From contig CM040086.1 of assembly GCA_022496805.1 (NCBI GenBank), positions 11,658,501 to 11,722,500 of the forward strand: 64,000 nucleotides of DNA. Reading direction: 5' to 3'. Below are positions 1 to 10,292 of the stretch, piece after piece. The notes under the pieces were generated by a model, which did not search any database, was not told where the DNA came from, and saw nothing but the letters and a program-made list of their open reading frames with translations. This stretch comes from Pohlia nutans (Eukaryota; Streptophyta; Bryopsida; Bryales; Mniaceae). How positions within the stretch are numbered: position 1 is the first letter of the stretch; every line of letters starts with the position of its first letter. The translations under genes and the position numbers were made by a program.

Positions 1-273
1 TTGTAAAATTAAAAAAAATAAAAGAAATGATGGAGAAAAAAAAATCACTTTTTCCAAATAGCAAATTTTATAACACTAAGACAATGTTAAGGTGTTTCAC
101 TTTGAAACATTCTCCTTGATGAATTTTAACTCGGATTGACATTTTAATTCAAATTTTTGATGTAGTATTTTTAGTTTTTTTTTTAATTTTTAATTTTTTT
201 TATGTTCCGGGCACCCCATTAGAAAGGGCAGAAACCAAATAAATGATCTTTTGGGAGCTTAAATAGGGGTTAA
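1..273. mobile_element. TTAA element, family B, truncated by the window edge
   Basis: Right-hand part of a copy that matches the family B elements at 24204-24742, 2791-3330 and 58959-59727 (shared run from the AT-rich centre through the degraded GGGCA...GCCC block). It ends in AGGGGTTAA at 265-273. The subterminal hairpin is decayed here. It has no coding potential. Confidence 0.7.
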
Positions 274-357
274 TCCAAATGCAGCTCAAGCTCAACAATC
301 CAAGCACTGGAAAATCCAAGCAAGTTTGGTGTAAGGAAACTTCATCCGTGTTTACGC

Positions 358-535
358 AGCAAGTCCACATCAACAACTTCAAGAGAAATTGCATCTGGAA
401 TTATTCGGACAAGCAGAGATGGCGGCCCATCAACAATAAAATAATCAGCAGAGGTCCAAGAATAGAGGAGGCAGCAGCTTCACCGTCAAGCTGATTGCAC
501 TCCTATAACTTCATCACCAAACATCCCCTGCTTGA
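358..535. repeat. Duplicate of the VOC gene 5' flank
   Basis: About 170 bp resembling 4580-4800, the sequence just upstream of the VOC-like gene. Shared blocks include AGATGGCGGCCCATCAACAA, GCAGCAGCTTCACCGT and AGCTGATTGCA. No VOC coding exon follows this copy, so it looks like a copied promoter or leader segment without its gene. Confidence 0.65.
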
Positions 536-1233
536 AGTTCAGATGTGAGGATTCATCTCACGCACACGTTTTTAAAATAAAATTTTGATTTGGAGTTGTG
601 AAGCTATCAAAACACCTATCTACAAAATATCCAAATATTGCAAATACCTCAAAATACAAAAAATACTTACAAATCAACATAGGTACTATGCGGTATTTTT
701 CGTGTTTGAAAGTTTATTATCTTCTTTTATTTCTTGGGTTGTGCTCTCTTGTTCATGTTCCAATAATGTATGTATTTTTGATCTTGATCAATTATTAACA
801 TATAAATTTTGTCCCACTTAAAACCATATATAGATAAGTCACTCTCACTTATAAAATTCGCAATAAATATGTGTGAGTTCATTCTTGACATGAAAGATTG
901 CAATGGAGAAATGTTGATATAGGTCATTGCTAAATAATTTAAATTTTACTTTTGAAAATTTAACCCAGATTCTATTTAACTTTGAAGTTACACACCCTCT
1001 AAAATCTTGTTTTTGAGTGTGCATTATACAGTCCAAAGACACACCATGATCTTCCAATCTAATGGTCCAATCTTACCAAGGTTAAACCGGCACTTGTTTG
1101 ATTAAGCTAAACTAATATTTATATGGTTGAATACTATTGGTAATATCCCTAATCTCAAAAGAGAAAGTTTTAAGAAAGAAATTACTAAAAATCTGTGGTT
1201 TCTCCAAAACAAAGTTGGGCGGTAAAGGATTAA
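527..1233. mobile_element. TTAA element, family D, left end decayed
   Basis: Homologous in inverted orientation to 32825-33529 and, in part, to 18235-19315. The right end reads GGTAAAGGATTAA, a mutated form of the TAAAGGGTTAA terminus. At 1170-1173 it has a single TTAA exactly where the related copy near 18.4 kb carries a family C insertion. Confidence 0.65.
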
Positions 1234-1617
1234 TAAGCTCTCTATACAATTTTTTCTTTAAGCCCTGAGTTTAACAAAAACCGTGTGTTGTAGTATTCCG
1301 TTACGCACTGCCAAGGGGTGCAAGGTTGCGTTACATTTTGTAACATGGAAATGTATCGGTATGAGAATGTAGGGAACTTCGGGAGCTTGGACTTGACACC
1401 GGGTTACGCATTTGTACCAGTGCGTAATCCCTTACTGCACGTTAGCATTTGCTGCTAGGTGGACTTTCCTTGCTTCTTCATCTAGATCGATCGATGACAT
1501 GTCCTTTGTGAGCTGCAAGATCACATAAGTACATAATATATCTACATTATTAAGAAAAACAATACCCTACTTGTAAATGTATATTAGAGTTATCAGAAAA
1601 CAAAAGAGGAGTTTTCA
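1234..1617. other. Intergenic, no gene seen
   Basis: No gene recognised. The only structure noted is a 10-bp inverted repeat, TTACGCACTG at 1301-1310 and its complement at 1418-1427. It may be the core of a small decayed MITE. Confidence 0.3.
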
Positions 1618-1935
1618 AACTTCTATGGTGTGTTAGCATGACAATGTAATCAATTTTTGACAACCATTATTCATGAATAGTCCTTCGGTCCTTTCATGAA
1701 TATACCCTTTGGCTTAGTGGAACTTGTGGGAACTCTCCTTTTGCATTGGGGAGGTTGTGAGTTCCATGCCCCATGATGGCGCAGGGCCTTGCTTTGAATT
1801 ATCCTCCAGCTCACCATAGACATAGTTTTGTAGTTTTTTTGATCTCAAGACAAGCAAAGGTGAGTTTGACGTTTATTTCCACTTTGAGACATTCTTTTTG
1901 GTTAACACTAATGTAACTTCAATTTCAATAAATAT
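1618..1935. repeat. Dispersed repeat with a tRNA-like (SINE-like) segment
   Basis: Homologous to 41195-41420. This copy holds an extra block with a pol III A-box-like stretch (GGCTTAGTGG, 1711-1720) and, about 40 bp on, a B-box-like stretch (GGTTGTGAGTTCC, 1753-1765). The spacing is as in tRNA-derived SINEs. The 41-kb copy lacks the block. SINE identity is inferred from box spacing only. Confidence 0.35.
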
Positions 1936-2473
1936 CCAAATTGTGCACCCACATGGTATAGTACGTTAATAAGTGAATGTGCACCCCCGATCTCCCAACA
2001 ATAATTGCATGAAAAAATGTAGCCTACATAGAGAATCAAGTGCTATTGAACTTGATTGTTTGACAAACTTATTGAAAATTCTACTCATAGCCTACAAATT
2101 CTTGTTCAAAATGAATGATTATTTGTCACTAGAATTATTTATCAATCAAAATGTAATGAGGACTATGTTTTTTTTTCTCATCTATGCTTTAAATTTATCT
2201 ACAAAATGGAGAGACCATAAGAACACAAGATGAATGGGCCCGGGAAATTTGGCCAAGAATGGGGGCCAACAAAGTATCACAAATCACCTAAAGCGAAGAT
2301 GGATCTAAAAAATGAAAAAGGGCCAATGAAACTCTACAAGGTAAAAGCACCTACTTATGACACTTTATCTTGAAAATTTTCATTTATGACTCATATAGAA
2401 ATACGTTTTGAAATAAAGATTGTTCCTAGAGTGTGTGACATTCAAGTGAGTGTCACAATAATGTGCTTCTGCC
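1936..2473. other. Intergenic AT-rich DNA
   Basis: No gene or repeat boundary recognised. A short ORF at 1973-2233 has no recognisable domain and a composition typical of chance ORFs in AT-rich DNA. Confidence 0.3.
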
Positions 2474-3490
2474 TTAGCCCTTTATCGTCCCGATTCAACA
2501 TTGTTTTGAAAGATTTGTTATAAAATGTTTGATGAAAAACAAAAATGAAGTTAATGCATATAGCAAATTCGTAAATTTCAATGTGAAGATTGCATTTGCA
2601 CGGTTGGATTTATCATATTTTTTTATTAATATTTTAAAATTAAGTTTGCAAGGTCTTCTCTTGAAATTCCATTAAAATTCCCAAACTATCACAAAAAAAT
2701 TAAAAAATATTGTTATGAAATTAGAATAACATGCACAACAAGATGGTATGGTTTCCATTAGTTGATTGCACTTATTTTGGAAAATCATGTTTAACCCCTA
2801 AGTGACCAAATGAACATTTTAAGGTTGCTGCCCATTTTTTCAAGTTGCCCAAGATGAAAATTATATTTTTATAAAAAATAAATAAAAATTTCAAATAGGA
2901 AATCAAGTTTACTTTCCAATCTACTTTGAATCATGTCAATCCGAATTAAATAGGAGAGTTTTTCAAAAACAAAGACCTCAATATTGTCCTAGTGTAATAC
3001 AATTTACTATTTCGGGAAACTAATGATGTTCTCTCCTTTGAAAAAATTGATTTTTAAATTTAGAATAGAATGTTTAGTTTTGAACAACCATACCAAATTT
3101 CAAATTCTAAAAATAAAATTTGTAATTTTGGTGAATATTAATTGGTAAATGCTTCTAAATTCATTAAATGAGTATCTAAAACATTTTTTGAAAGTTTGAT
3201 TGTATGGGTAATTACTAAGTATCATTCTTTTCATTTTCTTTTTTGGACCAAGCTTCATCAAAGTTGCAGAAGTAACATTTTTTAACATATCTAAGTTTTT
3301 CCCTTACCTCCTCTGCCATTAAAGGGTTAAGGTCTCACTTTTTGAACTAAAAATGAAACTTGACATAAACCAATTGTGCAGTTTTTCAAAAAATCATTTA
3401 TCTTATTTTGAAAATTTGTATTGTTCAAATGATAGTCAACTAACACAAGAATCAAGAAAATTTCGGATGGATGAAATCTGTTTATGTATG
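2474..3490. mobile_element. TTAA element, family A, interrupted by a family B element
   Basis: The left end at 2474 matches the family A end CCCTTTAACGTCCCGATTC (first TTAA mutated to TTAG). The body matches 58417-58962 up to 2790, then resumes at 3331 (GGTCTCACTTTTTGAAC). The right end is decayed. Between the halves sits a family B element flanked by TTAA. Confidence 0.75.
2791..3330. mobile_element. TTAA element, family B, nested inside family A
   Basis: Complete element bounded by TTAA at 2791-2794 and 3327-3330, with termini CCCCTAAGTG and the complement of CCCTTTAATGG. The uninterrupted family A copies at 13.2 and 58.7 kb have a single TTAA at the corresponding site, so this is a TTAA-duplicating insertion. 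Confidence 0.8.
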
Positions 3491-3964
3491 AAGAATAGTT
3501 TGAATTTGTTCACCGTTCACTATGTGGACACGAGCGCCTCAAAGATATGAGTTTTAAGGTCCGATTCCCAACTTTTGATTGGTGTATATAGAGCTTGCAC
3601 ATACATCTTTTTCGGCCACAATTGTCTTTTCAATCCCTTGTGTCTCACAGAGTTTGCTCTCAGATATCCACCATTGACGGATAACTCTATCAATAATCCA
3701 AATGCAATTAAATCTCAACAATTCAAGTAGAATATTCAATCCATGTACTAGAGTCTACCCTCGAAAGCGGGCATCGTAGACCGTAGCACGCGCAAACTTG
3801 ATCTTGGTGGCCAAGTTGGTAACACTTCCCCACCAAACTCTTCATTCACGCTAGCCCTATGGACCAAAGTTACTCTCTCCATGTGCACAAAACATCTGAC
3901 ATTACGAACCGACATGTTATTCACGCGGCCTGAAAAGGACCGGAGTTTTTATCTAATAACAAGA
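3491..3964. other. Intergenic, partial low-copy repeat
   Basis: No gene recognised. The stretch 3570-3740 shares short blocks (GAGCTTGCACATACATC; AATCCAAATGCA) with 270-300 and 4487-4505. It therefore belongs to the low-copy repeat that also makes up the minisatellite downstream. Confidence 0.35.
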
Positions 3965-4640
3965 TAACATCAACAACAAGATAAATTGCAGAATATTCAA
4001 TCCATGTGCATAGAACATCAAAAAATTCAAAAATTAATCCAACACCACATCAAACAACAAGATAAATTGCAGAATATTCAATCCATGTGCATAAAATATC
4101 AAACAATTCAAAAATTAGGGCCGCTTCACACTATGGCCGTTCAAGTCGAGAGGTCGTACGATTGACAGTCCAAACTTTGTTGACAGTCCAAATAAATCTA
4201 CTGAAAATAGGCAATTAAATATAGTTTTCATTTTTTATGAAAGGAAACCGACGGCCTCTCGACCATAGTTTGGGTTTCCATTCTCGTCGGACCCAAACTT
4301 CCTCTCGAGAGGTTGTCACCTTGATCAAAAAGTGTTGCCATGTAAGCATTTTGAAGGTCCACGGCCTTTGAACTTTGTCCTCTAGTGTGAAGGGTCGAGA
4401 GGCCGAACCCATGGTTTTTTGCAATTTGATTGGTGGAAATCGACAGCCTCTCGACCTTCGCCATAGTGTGAAGTGGCCCTAATTATGGAGCTTGCACATA
4501 CATCAAATAAGAAGATAAATTGCAGAATATTCAATCCATGTGCACAGAACATCCAAAAATCCAAAAATTAATCCATTGCAAGTCCACATCAACAAGAAGA
4601 TAAACTGCAGAATATTCAATCCATGTGCACAGAACATGGA
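3965..4640. repeat. Minisatellite of about four ~85-bp units, split by a MITE
   Basis: Four imperfect copies share GATAAATTGCAGAATATTC followed by AATCCATGTGC. They begin near 3965, 4049, 4501 and 4587. A MITE at 4118-4479 interrupts the second unit. The array lies directly upstream of the VOC gene 5' flank. Confidence 0.75.
4118..4479. mobile_element. MITE with GGGCC(G/A)CTTCACAC inverted ends
   Basis: Terminal inverted repeats of about 20 bp: GGGCCGCTTCACACTATGGC on the left and the complement of GGGCCACTTCACACTATGGC on the right. An internal repeat (TCGAGAGG / CCTCTCGA) recurs several times. The flanks are ATTA and TAATTA, so the target duplication is ambiguous. It is inserted in a minisatellite unit. 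Confidence 0.7.
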
Positions 4641-4904
4641 CATTCCCCACAGTCTGCACACCTCCCAATATTATTCGGAAAACCAGAGATGGCGGCCCAT
4701 CAACAATATTAAACTAATGCAGGGATCCAAGAATACAGGAGTCAGGCAGCAGCTTCACCGTGAAGCTGATTGCATTCCTATAACTTGATCACCAACTCCA
4801 GTCAGTCAATTGTCCTGCAAGCTAGATTTTGCTACTAGATCGCTCAGCTTTCATTCCTTGCTGCAGCCAGATCGATCAATTTCAGTGTCTAGATCAAAGT
4901 GACA

Positions 4905-6407
4905 ATGGCGACGGTGTCATGGCAGAGAGAGGGGCACTCGACAGTGTCGTCCTACCTGGTTTCCAACGGGGCGCAGAAGGTGATCGATCGACCTTTTGTT
5001 TCTATGTATACACAGGATTTGCGCAGCGGATTGTTCTTTGATTTTCTGCTTCTCTGTTTTTGAGTCGGGTATTAGTGGAGTGTCAATCCATAGTTTGGGG
5101 TGTCTGCTTGGAGGTACAGTAGGCTATGACATATGAGTCTGAATACTTGTATGTGTGTGGTGTGCTATGGGTCAGATGTGATTATCTAAAACGCCCAATG
5201 ATGTCATCTGCATCACTGTGGCATTTCCTCATTTTACCTCGATTTTCTGATTGCAATACATCATTTTAAAACTCTTGCTCTATACTACAAGATCAACCAC
5301 TACTAGTAAAGGCGTCAGAACAGTGTCAGTTTATTTGTACACACTTGTCCTACGTCACAGGGAGACCGGGAGGCCATTACCCCGGGTATTTTGAACGGTG
5401 ATGTAGAAATACCCTCCCCTCGACCTACTTATTTAGAATTTTTTTTGGGGGGGTAAATCTACATTGACCTCTAGGCTACCCTTGCGTGTAATGGCCTCCC
5501 GTTCTTCCTGTGCATGATTGACAAATCGCACTTACCGGGTCTTGAGCACCCATGCAGTGAGTGCGAAATGGTGTCGTTTGACTCACCTTCCGAGGGAAAA
5601 GCGACGCCTTCTCCTTGTAGTGAACAGTGACGGCTGTGTCAAACTGAAGCCATTTTCACACAAACAGATGATTTGCAATAGGGGTTTCAATTCTCTTGCA
5701 CTACAGAAAATACACAGTGGACACTTGGGGGTTAATATAGTGCAGTGGGTTAACCCCTAAAGGATGATGCTGGTTTGAGTATAGACCGAAGCTGGAGCGT
5801 ATTTTTAGGGTGCGGGGTATACCGGACCCGTTTGCTACTGCTGTAAAAGTGTTGGAGGAGCGCTGATTTTTTAGTATAACCTCGATGCAGTCTTGAAGAG
5901 GGTTTCCAAGTTGCGATGAAAGTGTGAGATCTGATGCGTGTAAGAGAAAATGGGGAGTGTGAGAAGTAGAGTCAATGCACATAACCTGTATTACAAACCG
6001 TAGGCCATTTTGGCTTGAGCAATCCTGAAGGGGTTAATTGCGTGTGAATGAAGGTGATTGACTTCATGACGGATGTGCTGAATGCGAAAGTAATGTGGAA
6101 CGCGCCCACGGCGGACAAGACGGGCGTCATGCACGCGTGCCTCAAGATCGGCGACACGGCGGTGATGGTGCAGGATGCCAGCGCCGAGCATGCGGCTGTG
6201 CCCGTGTGGTTGCACGTTTACGTGGAGGATGTGGACCACACGTACGCGCTGGCGTTGCAGAAGGGCGCCACGTCCGTCCAAGCGCCCAAGGACGAGTGGT
6301 TTGGCGATCGCATGAGCTCCGTTAAGGATTCCGCCGGCAACACTTGGTTCATTGCAACGCAGAAGTTCCTTGTCACCGACACTGCAAAATGTCCCGGCTC
6401 GGCATGA
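4905..6407 (+). CDS. VOC-fold (glyoxalase/PhnB-like) protein, two exons
   Basis: Exons 4905-4979 and 6054-6407 join in phase 0 (donor AAG|gtgatc, acceptor gaag|GTG) to give 142 aa. The first in-frame ATG (ACAATGGCG) is taken as the start. The protein begins with a beta strand (SSYLVSNGAQK), then VIDFMTDVLNAKV, MHACLKIGDTAVMVQDA, VPVWLHVYVEDVD and GNTWFIATQ. This is the order expected of one glyoxalase/bleomycin-resistance/dioxygenase (VOC) module of the PhnB-like type. His52 and His79 sit at positions often used for metal binding. The usual C-terminal glutamate is not evident, so catalysis is uncertain and I assign no substrate. No transit or signal peptide is obvious. The intron contains three nested or adjacent MITEs. 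The next gene, PME1, lies on the opposite strand (convergent). Confidence 0.85.
5298..5622. mobile_element. CACTA-type MITE in the VOC intron
   Basis: The termini are CACTACTAGTAAAGGCGTC and, inverted at the right, CACTACAAGGAGAAGGCGTC. The 3-bp target duplication AAC is at 5295-5297 and 5623-5625. CACTA termini with a 3-bp duplication define the CMC superfamily. The element is interrupted by a hAT-like MITE; an uninterrupted relative lies at 30597-30778. Confidence 0.8.
5358..5510. mobile_element. hAT-like MITE nested in the CACTA MITE
   Basis: Inverted ends of 23 bp with two mismatches: CAGGGAGACCGGGAGGCC and CAGGAAGAACGGGAGGCC. The relative at 30.6 kb runs straight through this point. An 8-bp duplication cannot be read cleanly, so the superfamily rests on the CAGGG terminus only. 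Confidence 0.55.
5750..6037. mobile_element. TTAA element, family M, next to the VOC 3' splice site
   Basis: Bounded by TTAA at 5750-5753 and 6034-6037. The ends are CCCCTAAAGGATGATG and CCCCTTCAGGATTGC (complement). The right terminus ends 16 nt before exon 2, so the branch-point and polypyrimidine region of this intron comes largely from the element. Confidence 0.7.
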
Positions 6408-7324
6408 TTCGATCTCAACGTCAGTGATCTATATATCATAGTTTTGGAATTGGCTGTGGAGGGGTAGAAGAAAAGAGAGTGAAAGATTCGTGATTGCTTG
6501 TTCATTCCAAATAATTTGAGGTTTTATTTGGCTTTCATGAATGCCCTTTGAGATTGTGAAGAGAACCATCAGAGTACTTAAGGTAGAGGATACTATTTGC
6601 AAGCATGTGTAGGAGTGTGATTTTGGGAGAAGTAAAGAGATCCTTCAGTATTTCTTGAGCCAAATTTGTTAAAATTTTCATCACTGTGAATGAAATTTCT
6701 CTTACAGCACTGTGGTGCTAACCAAGTGTATGAATCGGTGAGTTGTTGGCGATACGAGTCAGTATGTGACACGAGATCAGGTCCTTAGTATGTTCACTAA
6801 GTCAGAATACAATTGTATTTGTCCATTTTGAAATCGATTCGGGATGATGTATTGCATTTGTTTTTAAGTTCCAATACAAATGTGATTGGAGGGACGCTCG
6901 TAATGAGCAGGTTCCTCATGTTCAGTACAACAGGTTTGTAAATAGAATTGAGAACACTCCCCTAGTTAACCCTCTGCCTGGTAAATAGCTCTTGAAGGTG
7001 TGTACCAACATCCTTCCGTTTGCGCGTAGCAAATTCGTAATAATTATGGCACACGTGCGTACTACACTAATAAATTATTATTCTCTAAGTCACCCTGACT
7101 TATTGATGATCTTGCAACAAATGTACGTAAAACAGACGACAAATGTCGAACAGCTTATGACTCACTCCTTTAATCTAGAAAAAACACCTCGTGCAGGATA
7201 TTCATAAGAATCTAATCAACCAACACTCATTCTAGAATGAAATCAAATATAAATTAGGAAAAATGATGTATTCTCACTCGGGCTGTGCAACAGATGGGCA
7301 AAAATTTGCTCGTGGTTACAAGTT
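6408..7324. other. Region between the VOC gene and PME1
   Basis: The 3' flanks of two convergent genes. No further gene, RNA or repeat boundary seen. A fragment near 7000-7200 is open in one frame but shows no domain. Confidence 0.4.
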
Positions 7325-9561
7325 TCATCCTTCCGTCCATAATCCACCATCGATGTAACCGAGGCTCAAGAACGGGGCGGCCTGAGCATCAGTAAGTTCG
7401 TGAGAATAAGCAGCTCTGTTTGGATTGTATGCACCAGGACCGGAGCACTTGTACATCCCATAGAACACAGTGCTGCAAGAAAAACACACCAAAATTGAGA
7501 ATAGTACAAACAAAGACAACTCGAATGGAAGAGAAAACAGACACAACGCTCTGAAATGTACACCGCCGGTACATTCTGGCCATTAAAACATACACTGGGT
7601 GATGGTGCAGAAACAGAACAAGCCAGGGATGGTGTAGCTCTAGAAGAATGAGCCAGGCTCTCACCCTTCTCGGGACGGATCGCCCCAATTATACCACCCA
7701 ACAGGGTTGATGACGTTGGCGAAATCAGTGTAAGCAAACACCACACGGGAATAGGGACCCCAAGCACGTCCAAGGTACACGGTTGCAGGTCCGGAGCCTG
7801 TCACTTTGCAGTTCACGAACGAGTAGCCAGTGTCTTCACTTCCACTCAATCTCTTCTGCGCTGTGAGGGAGCCGCCAGACGAAGGAATCACTCTCAGCTC
7901 ACAGTTCTGCATGCACCATCAGTTATGATTCAGAAAATTAAAACAGTCACAGCAGTCATCGATCCACACGTTAGATTAGATCGACTCAGTCCCAAACTTG
8001 TCCAAATGTACTAGTAGGAAATGTGCAGTTTTTCACTTACTATAAATGAAAAAGGAATGAAACCGCGCCAGGCACATGGGTTGTGTTAGTACTGGTGAGT
8101 AGTTTTGGTCACAGGAAGACAGAAATATAGGCACAATATTCTGCCACTGCTCACTGTTTCCACGAAATGGGGAATGAAAAACGACAGATTTGCTACTAGT
8201 GATGGAATTAAGACAATCACTTGTAGAAATCTTTGTAGAATATGACATGCTTTTAATGACTAAATTTTTGTTACAACATGTCTTTAGTGACTCAAAATCA
8301 GTCAGAGTTTCTTATTGAAAATGGGAGATTCTAAGTACCTTGTACAACGACTTCCCATCACCGAAGATGAAGTCGACCGAACCCACAATGAGAGTGTCTT
8401 TGAAGTAATGGCGTCCTCTATCATCGTACAGAGTGTCTTGTTGCCCGTAGAAAGCGCAGCCATAAAACGCATTAAAATCGCCCGTGGTTCGCAACGCGAC
8501 CGCTTGCTGCTGAGCTCCTCCGTTGGGTGGCGGCGAGGAGTTCTGCAAAGGACGAAAACCATGGCCAGCTACAGTAATGCCATGTAAATTCTCTCCATGG
8601 ACAGAACATGTACAAACAGCCCTAGCTTAGCAAAAATTCAGACCTGTGCAGAATAATAAATGAGCAGCTAGTCTATGAAGGGCTCTCGTTCTTGATGAGA
8701 TTGCGACAGTGCCGCCATGTCGGCATCAACGAAAGCTCTCTTACTAGCTAGCTCCTCTCAGGAAGACTGAGTACAGTACTGTACCTCAAATGAGATGTTT
8801 CTCGCTGTGAAATAGGGAGCACTAACGCCAAAAGTAGAAGTTGTGTACGTGGTTCCCGTATCGCCGGCTGCATTCTGCGAAGTGATTTTCGTGACATCTC
8901 GGCCTGCTCCTTGCAATGTAATGCGCCACTTGCTCTTGGGTACCACAACCCGCTCACTGCAAATCCCACAACATTCGAACTCCGATCAATCCTCTCAATG
9001 CAGTCGTCTCGGGGTTTGCAAAAAACTATCACTAGAAGGAAATGTGTCGTTTTTCACTTACTACAAATGAAAAAGGAATGAAACGGCACCATGCAAATGG
9101 GTGGATGGTTTTGGTCACAAGAAGACAGAAATGTAGGCACAATATTCTGTCACTGTTCACTATTTCCACAAAATGGAGGATGAAAAACGACAGATCCGCT
9201 ACTAGTGCATTACTGAAACAGAAGGTGGACTAGTTAGTACTTACACGTATGTTCCTGCGTTCACTTGAATGGTAATGGGATTTTTGTTGTGTTCAGGCAC
9301 AGCGTTGAACGCTTCGTTGATGGTCTTGTAGTTCCCAGCGCCGCTCTGATCCACCACAATCACCGTCTCGCCGACCTTGCTGGAGAGGTCGCCGCCGGCT
9401 CTTGCAGCAGCTTCAAAACTAGCATGCTTGGCGCCGACGCTGTCAACCCAGCTATGAAAGCTGGCTATCACCTCCTCTCTACTGGCCGGCACTTTGGAAA
9501 CCGAAAAGGCAGGCTGCAGGAAGGACACAAAAAACGCGAGGAAGAGAATCAAACTTGCCAT
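7325..9561 (-). CDS. Pectin methylesterase (PME1), five exons, secreted
   Basis: Pectinesterases (CE8) remove methyl groups from cell-wall homogalacturonan. Minus-strand exons are 9561-9245, 8956-8785, 8542-8339, 7906-7665 and 7472-7325 (phases 2,0,0,2), giving 360 aa. All junctions are GT-AG. Residues 1-20 form a hydrophobic signal peptide. The catalytic beta-helix domain runs from about residue 65 to the end, with no inhibitor-like PRO region. Conserved elements: GTYVE (103-107), QAVALR with Gln176, QQDTLY with Gln198/Asp199, SVDFIFG with Asp220, and LGRAW with Arg278/Trp280. All active-site residues known from carrot PME are present, so the enzyme should be functional. GRAW instead of GRPW points to a plant PME subgroup. 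Introns 1 and 3 each hold a CACTA-like MITE. It is paralogous to PME2. Confidence 0.93.
8009..8201. mobile_element. CACTA-like MITE in PME1 intron 3
   Basis: The ends TACTAGTAGGAAATGTGC and (inverted) CACTAGTAGCAAATCTG are flanked by the 3-bp duplication ATG at 8006-8008 and 8202-8204. It is homologous along its length to the MITE at 9030-9207 in intron 1 of the same gene. Confidence 0.75.
9030..9207. mobile_element. CACTA-like MITE in PME1 intron 1
   Basis: The ends are CACTAGAAGGAAATGTG and (inverted) CACTAGTAGCGGATCTG. The flanks TAT and CAT are a probable 3-bp duplication with one change. It fills 178 of the 288 bp of intron 1. Confidence 0.7.
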
Positions 9562-10072
9562 TGCAAAATCTACGAATCACAGCAACAGCCGAGTCTCTTC
9601 CTCAAGTGTGGGACTTTTACAAGGCAACTTGCTCATGTGAGCAACTAATTGCAAGCTACAAAAAATACATGGAATACTAGATGGCACTCATGTGGTAGCG
9701 TTTACTACTTCCCCTGGCTTCCAGGTGTCCGGCCTGGTAGTGGAAGAAATTTGTTGGGAAAAAAGCTGCTGAATGAATTGAACTCGCCATGCCGGTTATA
9801 AAGAGAACCCGCTTACCTATGCCTCATCATGCGGTAAGGCAATCCCTGCTTCTGGGTCTGCAACTGTTGCCAAGCTCATGATGTTGAAGGCTGGACAAGC
9901 TCATGCCCTTTAGTTAGCTCCAACACTGACACAGAGACTTTTATTTAAAGACTCCTTAAAAGAATCTTTAAAAGAAATTTCCGTGTGGAGTAAAATTCTT
10001 CCTTTCAAATGAACCAATTACAAAAATAAAAGTACACTCAACCCTCTCGAATGAAACACTAGAATTAATCTA
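9562..10072. other. PME1 upstream region
   Basis: 5' flank of PME1. No element that I can name as a promoter. No other gene recognised. Confidence 0.35.
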
Positions 10073-10292
10073 AGGTAGAGGTACTTAAAACCACCACGAA
10101 CCTAAGATCATCAACTTCTACACCATTTCTTCATTATTTAAGGGAAGAAATGTAAGTTGTTCGTACATGACTTAACTTTTTAATAATTGTTGCATAAGTC
10201 ATGTAATGAAAGCCTACCTTCTTGATATGAAAGAGGGGTGTAAAAGTTGGTAGTTTTAGCCTGTGTCGTGGTGGTTTAAGGTACCTCTACCT
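10073..10292. mobile_element. TA-flanked MITE with AGGTAGAGGTAC ends
   Basis: Inverted ends AGGTAGAGGTACTTAAAACC and AGGTAGAGGTACCTTAAACC, flanked by TA at 10071-10072 and 10293-10294. It belongs to the same architectural group as 17510-17895, 58113-58389 and 60284-60577. The TA target suggests a Tc1/mariner-like origin. Confidence 0.75.

Noticed and set aside
7366..7773. 135-codon minus-strand ORF in PME1
   Set aside because: Reads through the PME1 exon 4 - intron - exon 5 region in the wrong frame.
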